A stretch of DNA of 64,000 nucleotides from Halictus rubicundus (lineage: Eukaryota; Arthropoda; Insecta; Hymenoptera; Halictidae). Shown here in pieces: positions 1 through 12,376 of this stretch. Under the pieces are notes generated by a model, which made no database searches, was not told where the DNA came from, and was given only the letters and a program-made list of their open reading frames with translations. Location: NCBI RefSeq assembly GCF_050948215.1, contig NW_027488626.1, forward strand, positions 372,001 to 436,000, in the 5' to 3' direction. Position 1 is the stretch's first letter; every line of letters begins with the position of its first letter. Position numbers and translations under genes: made by a program.

Positions 1-3000
1 CTATCCTCTATCCTATCCTATCCTCTATCCTATCCTATCCTCTATCCTATCCTATCCTCTATCCTATCCTATTCTCTATCCTATCCTATCCTCTATCTTA
101 TCCTATCCTCTATCCTATCTTATCCTCTATCCTATCCTATCCTCTATACTATCGTATCCTCTATAATATCGTATCCTGTATCCTATCCTGTCCTCTTTCC
201 TATCCTATCCTCTATCCTATCCTCTATCCTATCCTATCCACCATCCTATCCTATCCTCTATCCTATCCTATCCTCTATCCTATCCTATTCTCTATCCTAT
301 CCTATCCTCTATCTTATCCCTATCCTCTATCCTATCTTATCCTCTATCCTATCCTATCCTCTATACTATCGTATCCTCTATAATATCGTATCCTGTATCC
401 TATCCTGTCCTCTTTCCTATCCTATCCTCTATCCTATCCCCTATCCTATCCTATCCTCTATAATATCGTATCCTCTATCATATCCTATCCTCTTTCCTAT
501 AATATCATCTATCCTATCCTATCCTCTATCCTATCCTATCCTCTATCCTATCATATCCTCTATCCTATCCTATCCTCTATCCTATCCTATCCTCTATCCT
601 ATCCAATCCTCTATCCTATCCTATCCCCTATCCTATCCTATCATCTATCCTATCCTTATCCTATATCCTATCCTATCCTCTATCCTATCCTATCATCTAT
701 CCTATCCTATCCTCTATCCTATCCTATCCTCTATCCTATCCTATCCTCTATCCTATCCTATCCTCTATCCTATCATATCCTCTATCCTATCCTATCCTCT
801 ATCCTATCCTATCTTCTATCCTATCCTATCCTCTATACTATCGTATCCTCTACAATATCGTATCCTCTATCCTATCCTATCCTCTATCCTATCCTATCCT
901 CTATCCTATCCTATCCTCTATCCTATCCTATCCTCTATCCTATCCTATCCTCTATCCTATCATATCCTCTATCCTATCCTATCCTATATCCTATCCTATC
1001 CTCTATCCTATCCTATCCTCTATCCTATCCTATCCTCTATCCTATCCTATCCTATATCCTATCCTATCCTCTATCCTATCCTATCCTCTATAATATCGTA
1101 TCCTCTATAATATCGTATCCTGTATCCTATCCTGTCCTCTTTCCTATCCTATCCTCTATCCTATCCTCTATCATATCCTATCCTCTATTCTATCCTATCC
1201 TCTATCCTATCCTATCCTCTATCCTATCCTATCCTCTATAATATCGTATCCTGTATCCTATCTTATCCTCTGTCCTATCCTATCCTCAACCCTATCCTAT
1301 CCTCTATCCTATCGCATCCTCTATCCTATCCAATCCTCTATCCTATCCTATCCTCTATCCTATCCTATCCTATCCTATCCTCTATCCTATACTATCCTCC
1401 ATAATATCGTATCCTCTATACTATCCTATCCTCTGTCCTATCCTATCCTCTATCCTATCCTATCCTCTATCCTATCCTATCCTCTATCCTATCCTATCCT
1501 ATCCTCTATCCTATCCTATCCTCTATCCTATCCTATCCTCTATCCTATCCTATCCTCTATCCTATCCTATCCTATATCCTATCCTATCCTGTATCCTATC
1601 CTATCCTCTATACTATCCTATCCTCTATCCTATCCGATCTTCTATCCTCTCCTATCCTCTATCCTATCCTATCCTCTATCCTATCCTATCCTCTATCCTA
1701 TCCTATCCTCTATCCTATCCTCTATCCTATCCTCTATCCTATCCTATCCTCTATCCTATCCTATCCTGTATCCTAACCTATCCTCTATGCTATCCAAACC
1801 CCTATGTTATCCTCTATCCTATCCTATCCTCTATAATATCCTATCCTCTACACTATCGTATCCTCTATAATATCGTATCCTGTATCCTATCCTGTCCTCT
1901 TTCCTATCCTATCCTCTATCCTATCCTCTATCCTATCCTATCCACCATCCTATCCTATCCTCTATCCTATCCTATCCTCTATCCTATTCTGTCCTCTTTC
2001 CTATCCTATCATCAATCCTATCCTATACTCTATCCTATCCAATCCCCTATGTTATCCCCTATCCTATCCTATCCTCTATAATATCGTATCCTCTATCATA
2101 TCCTATCCTCTTTCCTATAATATCATCTATCCTATCCTATCCTCTATCCTATCCTATCCTCTATCCTATCATATCCTCTATCCTATCCTATCCTCTATCC
2201 TATCCTATCCTCTATCCTATCCAATCCTCTATCCTATCCTATCCCCTATCCTATCCAATCATCTATCCTATCCTCTATCCTATCCTATCCTCTATCCTAT
2301 CCTATCCTCTATCCTATCCTATCCTCTATCCTATCCTATCCTCTATCCTATCCTATCCTCTATCCTATCATATCCTCTATCCTATCCTATCCTCTATCCT
2401 ATCCTATCCTCTATCCTATCCTATCCTCTATCGTCTCCTGTCCTCTAATCTATCCAATCCGCTATGTTATCCTCTATCCTATCCTATCCTCTATCCTATC
2501 CTATCCTCTATCCTATCCTATCCTCTATCCTATCCTATCCTCTATCCTATCCTATGCTATCCTCCATCCTATCCTATAATCTATCCTATCCTATCCTCTA
2601 TCCTATCCTATCCTCAATTCTATCCTATACTCCATCCTATCCTATCCGCTATCCTATCCTATCCTCTATCCTATAATATCCTCTATCCTATCCAATCCTC
2701 TATCATATCCTCTATCCTATCCTCTATCCTATCCTCTATCCTATCCTCTATCCTATCCTGCTCTATCCTATCCTATCCTCTATAATATCGTATCCTGTAT
2801 TCTATCCTGTCCTCTTTCCTATCCTATCATCAAACCTATCCTGTCCTCTATCGTCTCCTACCCTCTATCCTATCCAATCCCCTATGTTATCCTCTATCCT
2901 ATCCTATCCCCTATCCTATCCTATCCTATCCTCTATCCTATCCTATCCTATCCTCCATCCTATCCTATCCTCTATCCTATCCTATCCTCTATCCTATCCT

Positions 3001-4000
3001 ATCCTCTATCCTATCCTATCCTCTATCCTATCCTATCCACTATCCTATCGCATCCTCTATCCTATACAATCCTCTATCCTATCCTATCCTCTATCCTATC
3101 CTCTATCCTATCTTATCCTCTATCCTATCCTATCCTCCATCCTATCCTATCCTCTTTCCTATAATATCCTCTATCCTATCCTATCCTCTATCCTATCCAA
3201 TCCTCTACCGTCTCCTATCCTGTATCCGATCCAATCCCCTATCCTCTATCCTATCCAATTATCTATCCTATCCTCTATCGTATCGTATCCTCTATCCTAT
3301 CCTATCCTCTATCCTATCCTATCCTCTAACCTATCATATCCTCTATCCTATCCTATCCTCTATCCTATCCTGTCCTTTTTCCTATCCTATCCTCAACCCT
3401 ATCCTATCCTCAATTCTATCCTATACTCCATCCTATCCTATCCGCTATCCTATCCTATCCTCTATAATATCGTATCCTCTATCATATCCTATCCTCTTTC
3501 CTATAATATCATCTATCCTATCCTATCCTCTATCCTATCCTATCCTCTATCCTATCATATCCTCTATCCTATCATATCCTCTATCCTATCCTATCCGCTA
3601 TCCTATCCTATCCTCTATCCTATAATATCCTCTATCCTATCCAATCCTCTATCCTATCCTCTATCCTATCCTGTATCCTATCCTCTATCCTATCCTGCTC
3701 TATCCTATCCTATCCTCTATCCTATCCTATCCTCTATCCTATCTTATCCTCTATCCTATCCTATACTCTATCCTATCCTATCCTCTATAATATCGTATCC
3801 TCTATAATATCGTATCCTGTATCCTATCCTGTCCTCTTTCCTATCCTATCATCAAACCTATCCTGTCCTCTATCGTCTCCTATCCTCTATCCTATCCAAT
3901 CCCCTATGTTATCCTCTATCTTATCCTATCCTCTATCCTATCCTATCCTCTATCCTATCCTATCCTCTCCTCCATCCTATCCTATCCTCTATCCTATCCT
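1..4000. repeat. Block A, copy 1
   Basis: It matches 8,921-14,353. A rare CCAAACCCC word lies at 1,794-1,802 here and again at offsets +8,918 and +10,336. Near the right end the offset is 10,353. Two single-base insertions (an extra C near 319 and an extra T near 656) are present here and absent in copy 2. The left end is cut by the window edge. Confidence 0.8.
142..209 (+). repeat. Cassette alpha: four-unit TATCGTATC/CTCTTTCC composite (example)
   Basis: Four successive 17-mers at 142, 159, 176 and 193 each differ from consensus in a fixed way: CTATACTATCG, then CTATAATATCG, then CTGTATCC..TGTC, then CTCTTTCC. The last three recur in this order through the whole window. The first is mainly in domains I and III. 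This is the commonest composite unit and supplies most CpG and TAA in the array. Confidence 0.9.
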
Positions 4001-4020
4001 ATCCTCTATCCTATCCTATC

Positions 4021-4520
4021 CTATATCCTATCCTATCCTCTATCCTATCCTATCCTCTATAATATCGTATCCTCTATAATATCGTATCCTGTATCCTATC
4101 CTGTCCTCTTTCCTATCCTATCCTCTATCCTATCCTCTATCCTATCCTATCCTCTATAATATCGTATCCTCTATAATATCGTATCCTGTATCCTATCCTG
4201 TCCTCTTTCCTATCCTATCCTCTATCCTATCCTCTATCATATCCTATCCTCTATCCTATCCTATCCTCTATCCTATCCTATCCTCTATCCTATCCTATCC
4301 TCTATAATATCGTATCCTGTATCCTATCTTATCCTCTGTCCTATCCTATCCTCAACCCTATCCTATCCTCTATCCTATCGCATCCTCTATCCTATCCAAT
4401 CCTCTATCCTATCCTATCCTCTATCCTATCCTATCCTATCCTATCCTCTATCCTATCCTATCCTCCATAATATCGTATCCTCTATACTATCCTATCCTCT
4501 GTCCTATCCTATACTCTATC
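4021..4520. repeat. 500-bp repeat, copy 1 (partner 7,741-8,240)
   Basis: It runs in register with 7,741-8,240 at an offset of 3,720. Both contain the TATCGTATC/CTCTTTCC cassette twice in about 100 bp, unlike block A copy 1, which has it once. I noticed only a few substitutions, for example near 4,278 versus 7,998. Confidence 0.75.
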
Positions 4521-5214
4521 CTATCCTATCCTATATCCTATCCTATCCTCTATCCTATCCTATCCTCTATCCTATCCTATTCTCTATCCTATCCTATCCT
4601 CTATCCTATCTTATCCTCTATCCTATCCTATCCTCTATCCTATCCTATCCTCTATACTATCGTATCCTCTATAATATCGTATCCTCTATAATATCGTATC
4701 CTGTATCCTATCCTGTCCTCTTTCCTATCCTATCCTCTATCCTATCCTCTATCCTATCCTATCCTCTATTATATCCTATCCTCTATCCTATCCTATCCTC
4801 TATCCTACCCCATCCTCTATCCTATCATATCCTCTATCCTATCATATCCTCTATCCTATCCTATCCTCTATCCTATCCTATCCTCTATCCTATCCTATAC
4901 TCTATCCTATCCTATCCTCTATCCTATCCTATCCTTTATCCTATCCTATCCTCTATCCTATCATATCCTCTATCCTATCCTATACTCTATCCTATCCTAT
5001 CCACCATCCTATCCTATCCTCTATCCTATCCTATCCTCTATCCTATTCTGTAATCTTTCCTATCCTATCATCAATCCTATCCTATACTCTATCCTATCCA
5101 ATCCCCTATGTTATCCCCTATCCTATCCTATCCTCTATAATATCGTATCCTCTATCATATCCTATCCTCTTTCCTATAATATCATCTATCCTATCCTATC
5201 CTCTATCCTATCCT

Positions 5215-6870
5215 ATCCTCTATCCTATCATATCCTCTATCCTATCCTATCCTCTATCCTATCCTATCCTCTATCCTATCCAATCCTCCATCCTATCCTA
5301 TCCCCTATCCTATCCTATCATCTATCCTATCCTATCCTATATCCTATCCTATCCTCTATCCTATCCTATCCTCTATCCTATCCTATTCTCTATCCTATCC
5401 TGTCCTCTATCTTATCCTATCCTCTATCCTATCTTATCCTCTATCCTATCCTATCCTCTATACTATCGTATCCTCTATAATATCGTATCCTCTATAATAT
5501 CGTATCCTGTATCCTATCCTGTCCTCTTTCCTATCCTATCCTCTATCCTATCCTCTATCCTATCCTATCCTGTATCCTATCCTATCCTCTATCATATCCT
5601 ATCCTCTATCCTATCCTATCCTTTATCCTACCCCATCCTCTATCCTATCCTATTCTCTATCCTATCCTATCCTCTATCCTATCCTATCCTCTATCCTATC
5701 CTATCCTCTATCCTATCCTATCCTCTATCCTATCATATCCTCTATCCTATCCTATCCTCTATCCTATCCTATCCTCTATCCTATCCTATCCTCTATACTA
5801 TCGTATCCTCTATAATATCGTATCCTCTATCATATCCTATCCTCTTTCCTATAATATCATCTATCCTATCCTATCCTCTATCCTATCCTATCCTCTATCC
5901 TATCATATCCTCTATCCTATCCTATCCTCTATCCTATCCTATCCTCTATAATATCGTATCCTGTATCCTATCTTATCCTCTGTCCTATCCTATCCTCAAC
6001 ACTATCCTATCCTCTATCCTATCGCATCCTCTATCCCATCCAATCCTCTATCCTATCCTATCCTCTATCCTATCCTATCCTATCCTATCCTCTATCCTAT
6101 CCTATCCTCCATAATATCGTATCCTCTATACTATCCTATCCTCTGTCCTATCCTATACTCTATCCTATCCTATCCTCTATCCTATCCTATCCTCTATCCT
6201 ATCCTATCCTCTATCCTATCCTATCCTCTACCCTATCCTATCCTCTATCCTATCCTATCCTCTATCCTATCCTATCCTCTATAATATCCTATCCTCTATC
6301 CTATCCTATCCTCTATCCTACCCCATCCTCTATCCTATCATATCCTCTTTCCTATCATATCCTCTATCCTATCCTATCCTCTATCCTATCCGATCCTCTA
6401 TCCTATCCTATACTCTATCCTATCCTATCCTCTATCCTATCCTATCCTTTATCCTATCCTATCCTCTATCCTATCATATCCTCTATCCTATCCTATACTC
6501 TATCCTATCCTATCCACCATCCTATCCTATCCTCTATCCTATCCTATCCTCTATCCTATTCTGTCCTCTTTCCTATCCTATCATCAATCCTATCCTATAC
6601 TCTATCCTATCCAATCCCCTATGTTATCCCCTATCCTATCCTATCCTCTATAATATCGTATCCTCTATCATATCCTATCCTCTTTCCTATAATATCATCT
6701 ATCCTATCCTATCCTCTATCCTATCCTATCCTCTATCCTATCATATCCTCTATCCTATCCTATCCTCTATCCTATCCTATCCTCTATCCTATCCAATCCT
6801 CTATCCTATCCTATCCCCTATCCTATCCTATCATCTATCCTATCCTATCCTATATCCTATCCTATCCTCT
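5215..6870. repeat. 1.65-kb long-range repeat, copy 1 (partner about 36,695-38,340)
   Basis: Landmarks pair exactly at offset 31,479: CCTCCATCC (5,281 and 36,760), GTCCTCTATCTTATCC (5,402 and 36,881) and CTTTATCCTACCCC (5,621 and 37,100). By the CCCCTATGTTATCCCC unit (6,621 and 38,083) the offset is 31,462, one 17-mer less. Confidence 0.8.
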
Positions 6871-8870
6871 ATCCTATCCTATCCTCTATCCTATCCTATT
6901 CTCTATCCTATCCTATCCTCTATCTTATCCTATCCTCTATCCTATCTTATCCTCTATCCTATCCTATCCTCTATACTATCGTATCCTCTACAATATCGTA
7001 TCCTGTATCCTATCCTGTCCTCTTTCCTATCCTATCCTCTATCCTATCCTCTATCCTATCCTATCCACCATCCTATCCTATCCTCTATCCTATCCTATCC
7101 TCTATCCTATCCTATTCTCTATCCTATCCTATCCTCTATCTTATCCTATCCTCTATCCTATCTTATCCTCTATCCTATCCTATCCTCTATACTATCGTAT
7201 CCTCTATAATATCGTATCCTGTATCCTATCCTGTCCTCTTTCCTATCCTATCCTCTATCCTATCCCCTATCCTATCCTATCCTCTATAATATCGTATCCT
7301 CTATCATATCCTATCCTCTTTCCTATAATATCATCTATCCTATCCTATCCTCTATCCTATCCTATCCTCTATCCTATCATATCCTCTATCCTATCCTATC
7401 CTCTATCCTATCCTATCCTCTATCCTATCCAATCCTCTATCCTATCCTATCCCCTATCCTATCCTATCATCTATCCTATCCTATCCTATATCCTATCCTA
7501 TCCTCTATCCTATCCTATCCTCTATCCTATCCTATCCTCTATCCTATCCTATCCTCTATCCTATCCTATCCTCTATCCTATCCTATCCTCTATCCTATCA
7601 TATCCTCTATCCTATCCTATCCTCTATCCTATCCTATCCTCTATCCTATCCTATCCTCTATACTATCGTATCCTCTACAATATCGTATCCTCTATCCTAT
7701 CCTATCCTCTATCCTATCCTATCCTCTATCCTATCCTATCCTATATCCTATCCTATCCTCTATCCTATCCTATCCTCTATAATATCGTATCCTCTATAAT
7801 ATCGTATCCTGTATCCTATCCTGTCCTCTTTCCTATCCTATCCTCTATCCTATCCTCTATCCTATCCTATCCTCTATAATATCGTATCCTCTATAATATC
7901 GTATCCTGTATCCTATCCTGTCCTCTTTCCTATCCTATCCTCTATCCTATCCTCTATCATATCCTATCCTCTATCCTATCCTATCCTCTATCCTATCTTA
8001 TCCTCTATCCTATCCTATCCTCTATAATATCGTATCCTGTATCCTATCTTATCCTCTGTCCTATCCTATCCTCAACCCTATCCTATCCTCTATCCTATCG
8101 CATCCTCTATCCTATCCAATCCTCTATCCTATCCTATCCTCTATCCTATCCTATCCTATCCTATCCTCTATCCTATACTATCCTCCATAATATCGTATCC
8201 TCTATACTATCCTATCCTCTGTCCTATCCTATCCTCTATCCTATCCTATCCTCTATCCTATCCTATCCTCTATCCTATCCTATCCTCTATCCTATCCTAT
8301 CCTCTATCCTATCCTATCCTGTATCCTAACCTATCCTCTATGCTATCCAATCCCCTATGTTATCCTCTATCCTATCCTATCCTCTATAATATCCTATCCT
8401 ATCCTATCCTCTATAATATCCTATCCTCTATACTATCGTATCCTCTATAATATCGTATCCTGTATCCTATCCTGTCCTCTTTCCTATCCTATCCTCTATC
8501 CTATCCTCTATCCTATCCTATCCACCATCCTATCCTATCCTCTATCCTATCCTATCCTCTATCCTATTCTGTCCTCTTTCCTATCCTATCATCAATCCTA
8601 TCCTATACTCTATCCTATCCAATCCCCTATGTTATCCCCTATCCTATCCTATCCTCTATAATATCGTATCCTCTATCATATCCTATCCTCTTTCCTATAA
8701 TATCATCTATCCTATCCTATCCTCTATCCTATCCTATCCTCTATCCTATCATATCCTCTATCCTATCCTATCCTCTATCCTATCCTATCCTCTATCCTAT
8801 CCAATCCTCTATCCTATCCTATCCCCTATCCTATCCTATCATCTATCCTATCCTATCCTATATCCTATCC
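6828..8870. repeat. Partial, rearranged third copy of the left part of block A
   Basis: It aligns with 1-2,256. The offset is 6,827 at the start (TATTCTC at about 69 and about 6,896), 6,825 after two single-base differences, 6,689 after loss of 136 bp (eight 17-mers), 6,786 after a 97-bp local duplication of the TATCGTATC cassette, and 6,580 at the CCCCTATGTTATC unit (2,049 and 8,629). Confidence 0.7.
7741..8240. repeat. 500-bp repeat, copy 2 (partner 4,021-4,520)
   Basis: Offset 3,720 from copy 1. It lies inside the third copy of block A, so it is also homologous to about 1,050-1,480. Confidence 0.75.
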
Positions 8871-9540
8871 TATCCTCTATCCTATCCTATCCTCTATCCT
8901 ATCCTATCCTCTATCCTATCCTATCCTCTATCCTATCCTATCCTCTATCCTATCCTATCCTCTATCCTATCCTATCCTCTATCCTATCCTATTCTCTATC
9001 CTATCCTATCCTCTATCTTATCCTATCCTCTATCCTATCTTATCCTCTATCCTATCCTATCCTCTATACTATCGTATCCTCTATAATATCGTATCCTGTA
9101 TCCTATCCTGTCCTCTTTCCTATCCTATCCTCTATCCTATCCTCTATCCTATCCTATCCACCATCCTATCCTATCCTCTATCCTATCCTATCCTCTATCC
9201 TATCCTATTCTCTATCCTATCCTATCCTCTATCTTATCCTATCCTCTATCCTATCTTATCCTCTATCCTATCCTATCCTCTATACTATCGTATCCTCTAT
9301 AATATCGTATCCTGTATCCTATCCTGTCCTCTTTCCTATCCTATCCTCTATCCTATCCCCTATCCTATCCTATCCTCTATAATATCGTATCCTCTATCAT
9401 ATCCTATCCTCTTTCCTATAATATCATCTATCCTATCCTATCCTCTATCCTATCCTATCCTCTATCCTATCATATCCTCTATCCTATCCTATCCTCTATC
9501 CTATCCTATCCTCTATCCTATCCAATCCTCTATCCTATCC

Positions 9541-10958
9541 TATCCCCTATCCTATCCTATCATCTATCCTATCCTATCCTATATCCTATCCTATCCTCTA
9601 TCCTATCCTATCATCTATCCTATCCTATCCTCTATCCTATCCTATCCTCTATCCTATCCTATCCTCTATCCTATCCTATCCTCTATCCTATCATATCCTC
9701 TATCCTATCCTATCCTCTATCCTATCCTATCTTCTATCCTATCCTATCCTCTATACTATCGTATCCTCTACAATATCGTATCCTCTATCCTATCCTATCC
9801 TCTATCCTATCCTATCCTCTATCCTATCCTATCCTCTATCCTATCCTATCCTCTATCCTATCCTATCCTCTATCCTATCATATCCTCTATCCTATCCTAT
9901 CCTATATCCTATCCTATCCTCTATCCTATCCTATCCTCTATCCTATCCTATCCTCTATCCTATCCTATCCTATATCCTATCCTATCCTCTATCCTATCCT
10001 ATCCTCTATAATATCGTATCCTCTATAATATCGTATCCTGTATCCTATCCTGTCCTCTTTCCTATCCTATCCTCTATCCTATCCTCTATCATATCCTATC
10101 CTCTATTCTATCCTATCCTCTATCCTATCCTATCCTCTATCCTATCCTATCCTCTATAATATCGTATCCTGTATCCTATCTTATCCTCTGTCCTATCCTA
10201 TCCTCAACCCTATCCTATAGTCTATCCTATCGCATCCTCTATCCTATCCAATCCTCTATCCTATCCTATCCTCTATCCTATCCTATCCTATCCTATCCTC
10301 TATCCTATACTATCCTCCATAATATCGTATCCTCTATACTATCCTATCCTCTGTCCTATCCTATCCTCTATCCTATCCTATCCTCTATCCTATCCTATCC
10401 TCTATCCTATCCTATCCTATCCTCTATCCTATCCTATCCTCTATCCTATCCTATCCTCTATCCTATCCTATCCTCTATCCTATCCTATCCTATATCCTAT
10501 CCTATCCTGTATCCTATCCTATCCTCTATACTATCCTATCCTCTATCCTATCCGATCTTCTATCCTCTCCTATCCTCTATCCTATCCTATCCTCTATCCT
10601 ATCCTATCCTCTATCCTATCCTATCCTCTATCCTATCCTCTATCCTATCCTCTATCCTATCCTATCCTCTATCCTATCCTATCCTGTATCCTAACCTATC
10701 CTCTATGCTATCCAAACCCCTATGTTATCCTCTATCCTATCCTATCCTCTATAATATCCTATCCTCTACACTATCGTATCCTCTATAATATCGTATCCTG
10801 TATCCTATCCTGTCCTCTTTCCTATCCTATCCTCTATCCTATCCTCTATCCTATCCTATCCACCATCCTATCCTATCCTCTATCCTATCCTATCCTCTAT
10901 CCTATTCTGTCCTCTTTCCTATCCTATCATCAATCCTATCCTATACTCTATCCTATCC
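9541..10958. repeat. 1,418-bp tandem duplication, copy 1
   Basis: The CCCC of the unit at 9,544 and at 10,962 differ by 1,418, and the rare CCAAACCCC word at 10,712 and 12,130 gives the same offset. At 10,958 the sequence jumps back to the start of the block, whereas the uninterrupted version (block A copy 1, near 2,040) continues with CCAATCCCC. Confidence 0.85.
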
Positions 10959-12376
10959 TATCCCCTATCCTATCCTATCATCTATCCTATCCTATCCTAT
11001 ATCCTATCCTATCCTCTATCCTATCCTATCATCTATCCTATCCTATCCTCTATCCTATCCTATCCTCTATCCTATCCTATCCTCTATCCTATCCTATCCT
11101 CTATCCTATCATATCCTCTATCCTATCCTATCCTCTATCCTATCCTATCTTCTATCCTATCCTATCCTCTATACTATCGTATCCTCTACAATATCGTATC
11201 CTCTATCCTATCCTATCCTCTATCCTATCCTATCCTCTATCCTATCCTATCCTCTATCCTATCCTATCCTCTATCCTATCCTATCCTCTATCCTATCATA
11301 TCCTCTATCCTATCCTATCCTATATCCTATCCTATCCTCTATCCTATCCTATCCTCTATCCTATCCTATCCTCTATCCTATCCTATCCTATATCCTATCC
11401 TATCCTCTATCCTATCCTATCCTCTATAATATCGTATCCTCTATAATATCGTATCCTGTATCCTATCCTGTCCTCTTTCCTATCCTATCCTCTATCCTAT
11501 CCTCTATCATATCCTATCCTCTATTCTATCCTATCCTCTATCCTATCCTATCCTCTATCCTATCCTATCCTCTATAATATCGTATCCTGTATCCTATCTT
11601 ATCCTCTGTCCTATCCTATCCTCAACCCTATCCTATCCTCTATCCTATCGCATCCTCTATCCTATCCAATCCTCTATCCTATCCTATCCTCTATCCTATC
11701 CTATCCTATCCTATCCTCTATCCTATACTATCCTCCATAATATCGTATCCTCTATACTATCCTATCCTCTGTCCTATCCTATCCTCTATCCTATCCTATC
11801 CTCTATCCTATCCTATCCTCTATCCTATCCTATCCTATCCTCTATCCTATCCTATCCTCTTTCCTATCCTATCCTCTATCCTATCCTATCCTCTATCCTA
11901 TCCTATCCTATATCCTATCCTATCCTGTATCCTATCCTATCCTCTATACTATCCTATCCTCTATCCTATCCGATCTTCTATCCTCTCCTATCCTCTATCC
12001 TATCCTATCCTCTATCCTATCCTATCCTCTATCCTATCCTATCCTCTATCCTATCCTCTATCCTATCCTCTATCCTATCCTATCCTCTATCCTATCCTAT
12101 CCTGTATCCTAACCTATCCTCTATGCTATCCAAACCCCTATGTTATCCTCTATCCTATCCTATCCTCTATAATATCCTATCCTCTACACTATCGTATCCT
12201 CTATAATATCGTATCCTGTATCCTATCCTGTCCTCTTTCCTATCCTATCCTCTATCCTATCCTCTATCCTATCCTATCCACCATCCTATCCTATCCTCTA
12301 TCCTATCCTATCCTCTATCCTATTCTGTCCTCTTTCCTATCCTATCATCAATCCTATCCTATACTCTATCCTATCC
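10959..12376. repeat. 1,418-bp tandem duplication, copy 2
   Basis: It follows copy 1 directly and then continues into the CCAATCCCCTATG unit that follows in block A copy 1. A few differences were seen: near 10,220 (TATAGTC in copy 1, TATCCTC in copy 2) and near 11,861 (CTCTTTCC in copy 2). Confidence 0.85.

Noticed and set aside
150..172. TATAAT-like words in CTCTATAATATCG units as bacterial promoter -10 boxes
   Set aside because: They recur in hundreds of satellite units with no -35 partner and no gene downstream. The setting is eukaryotic satellite DNA.
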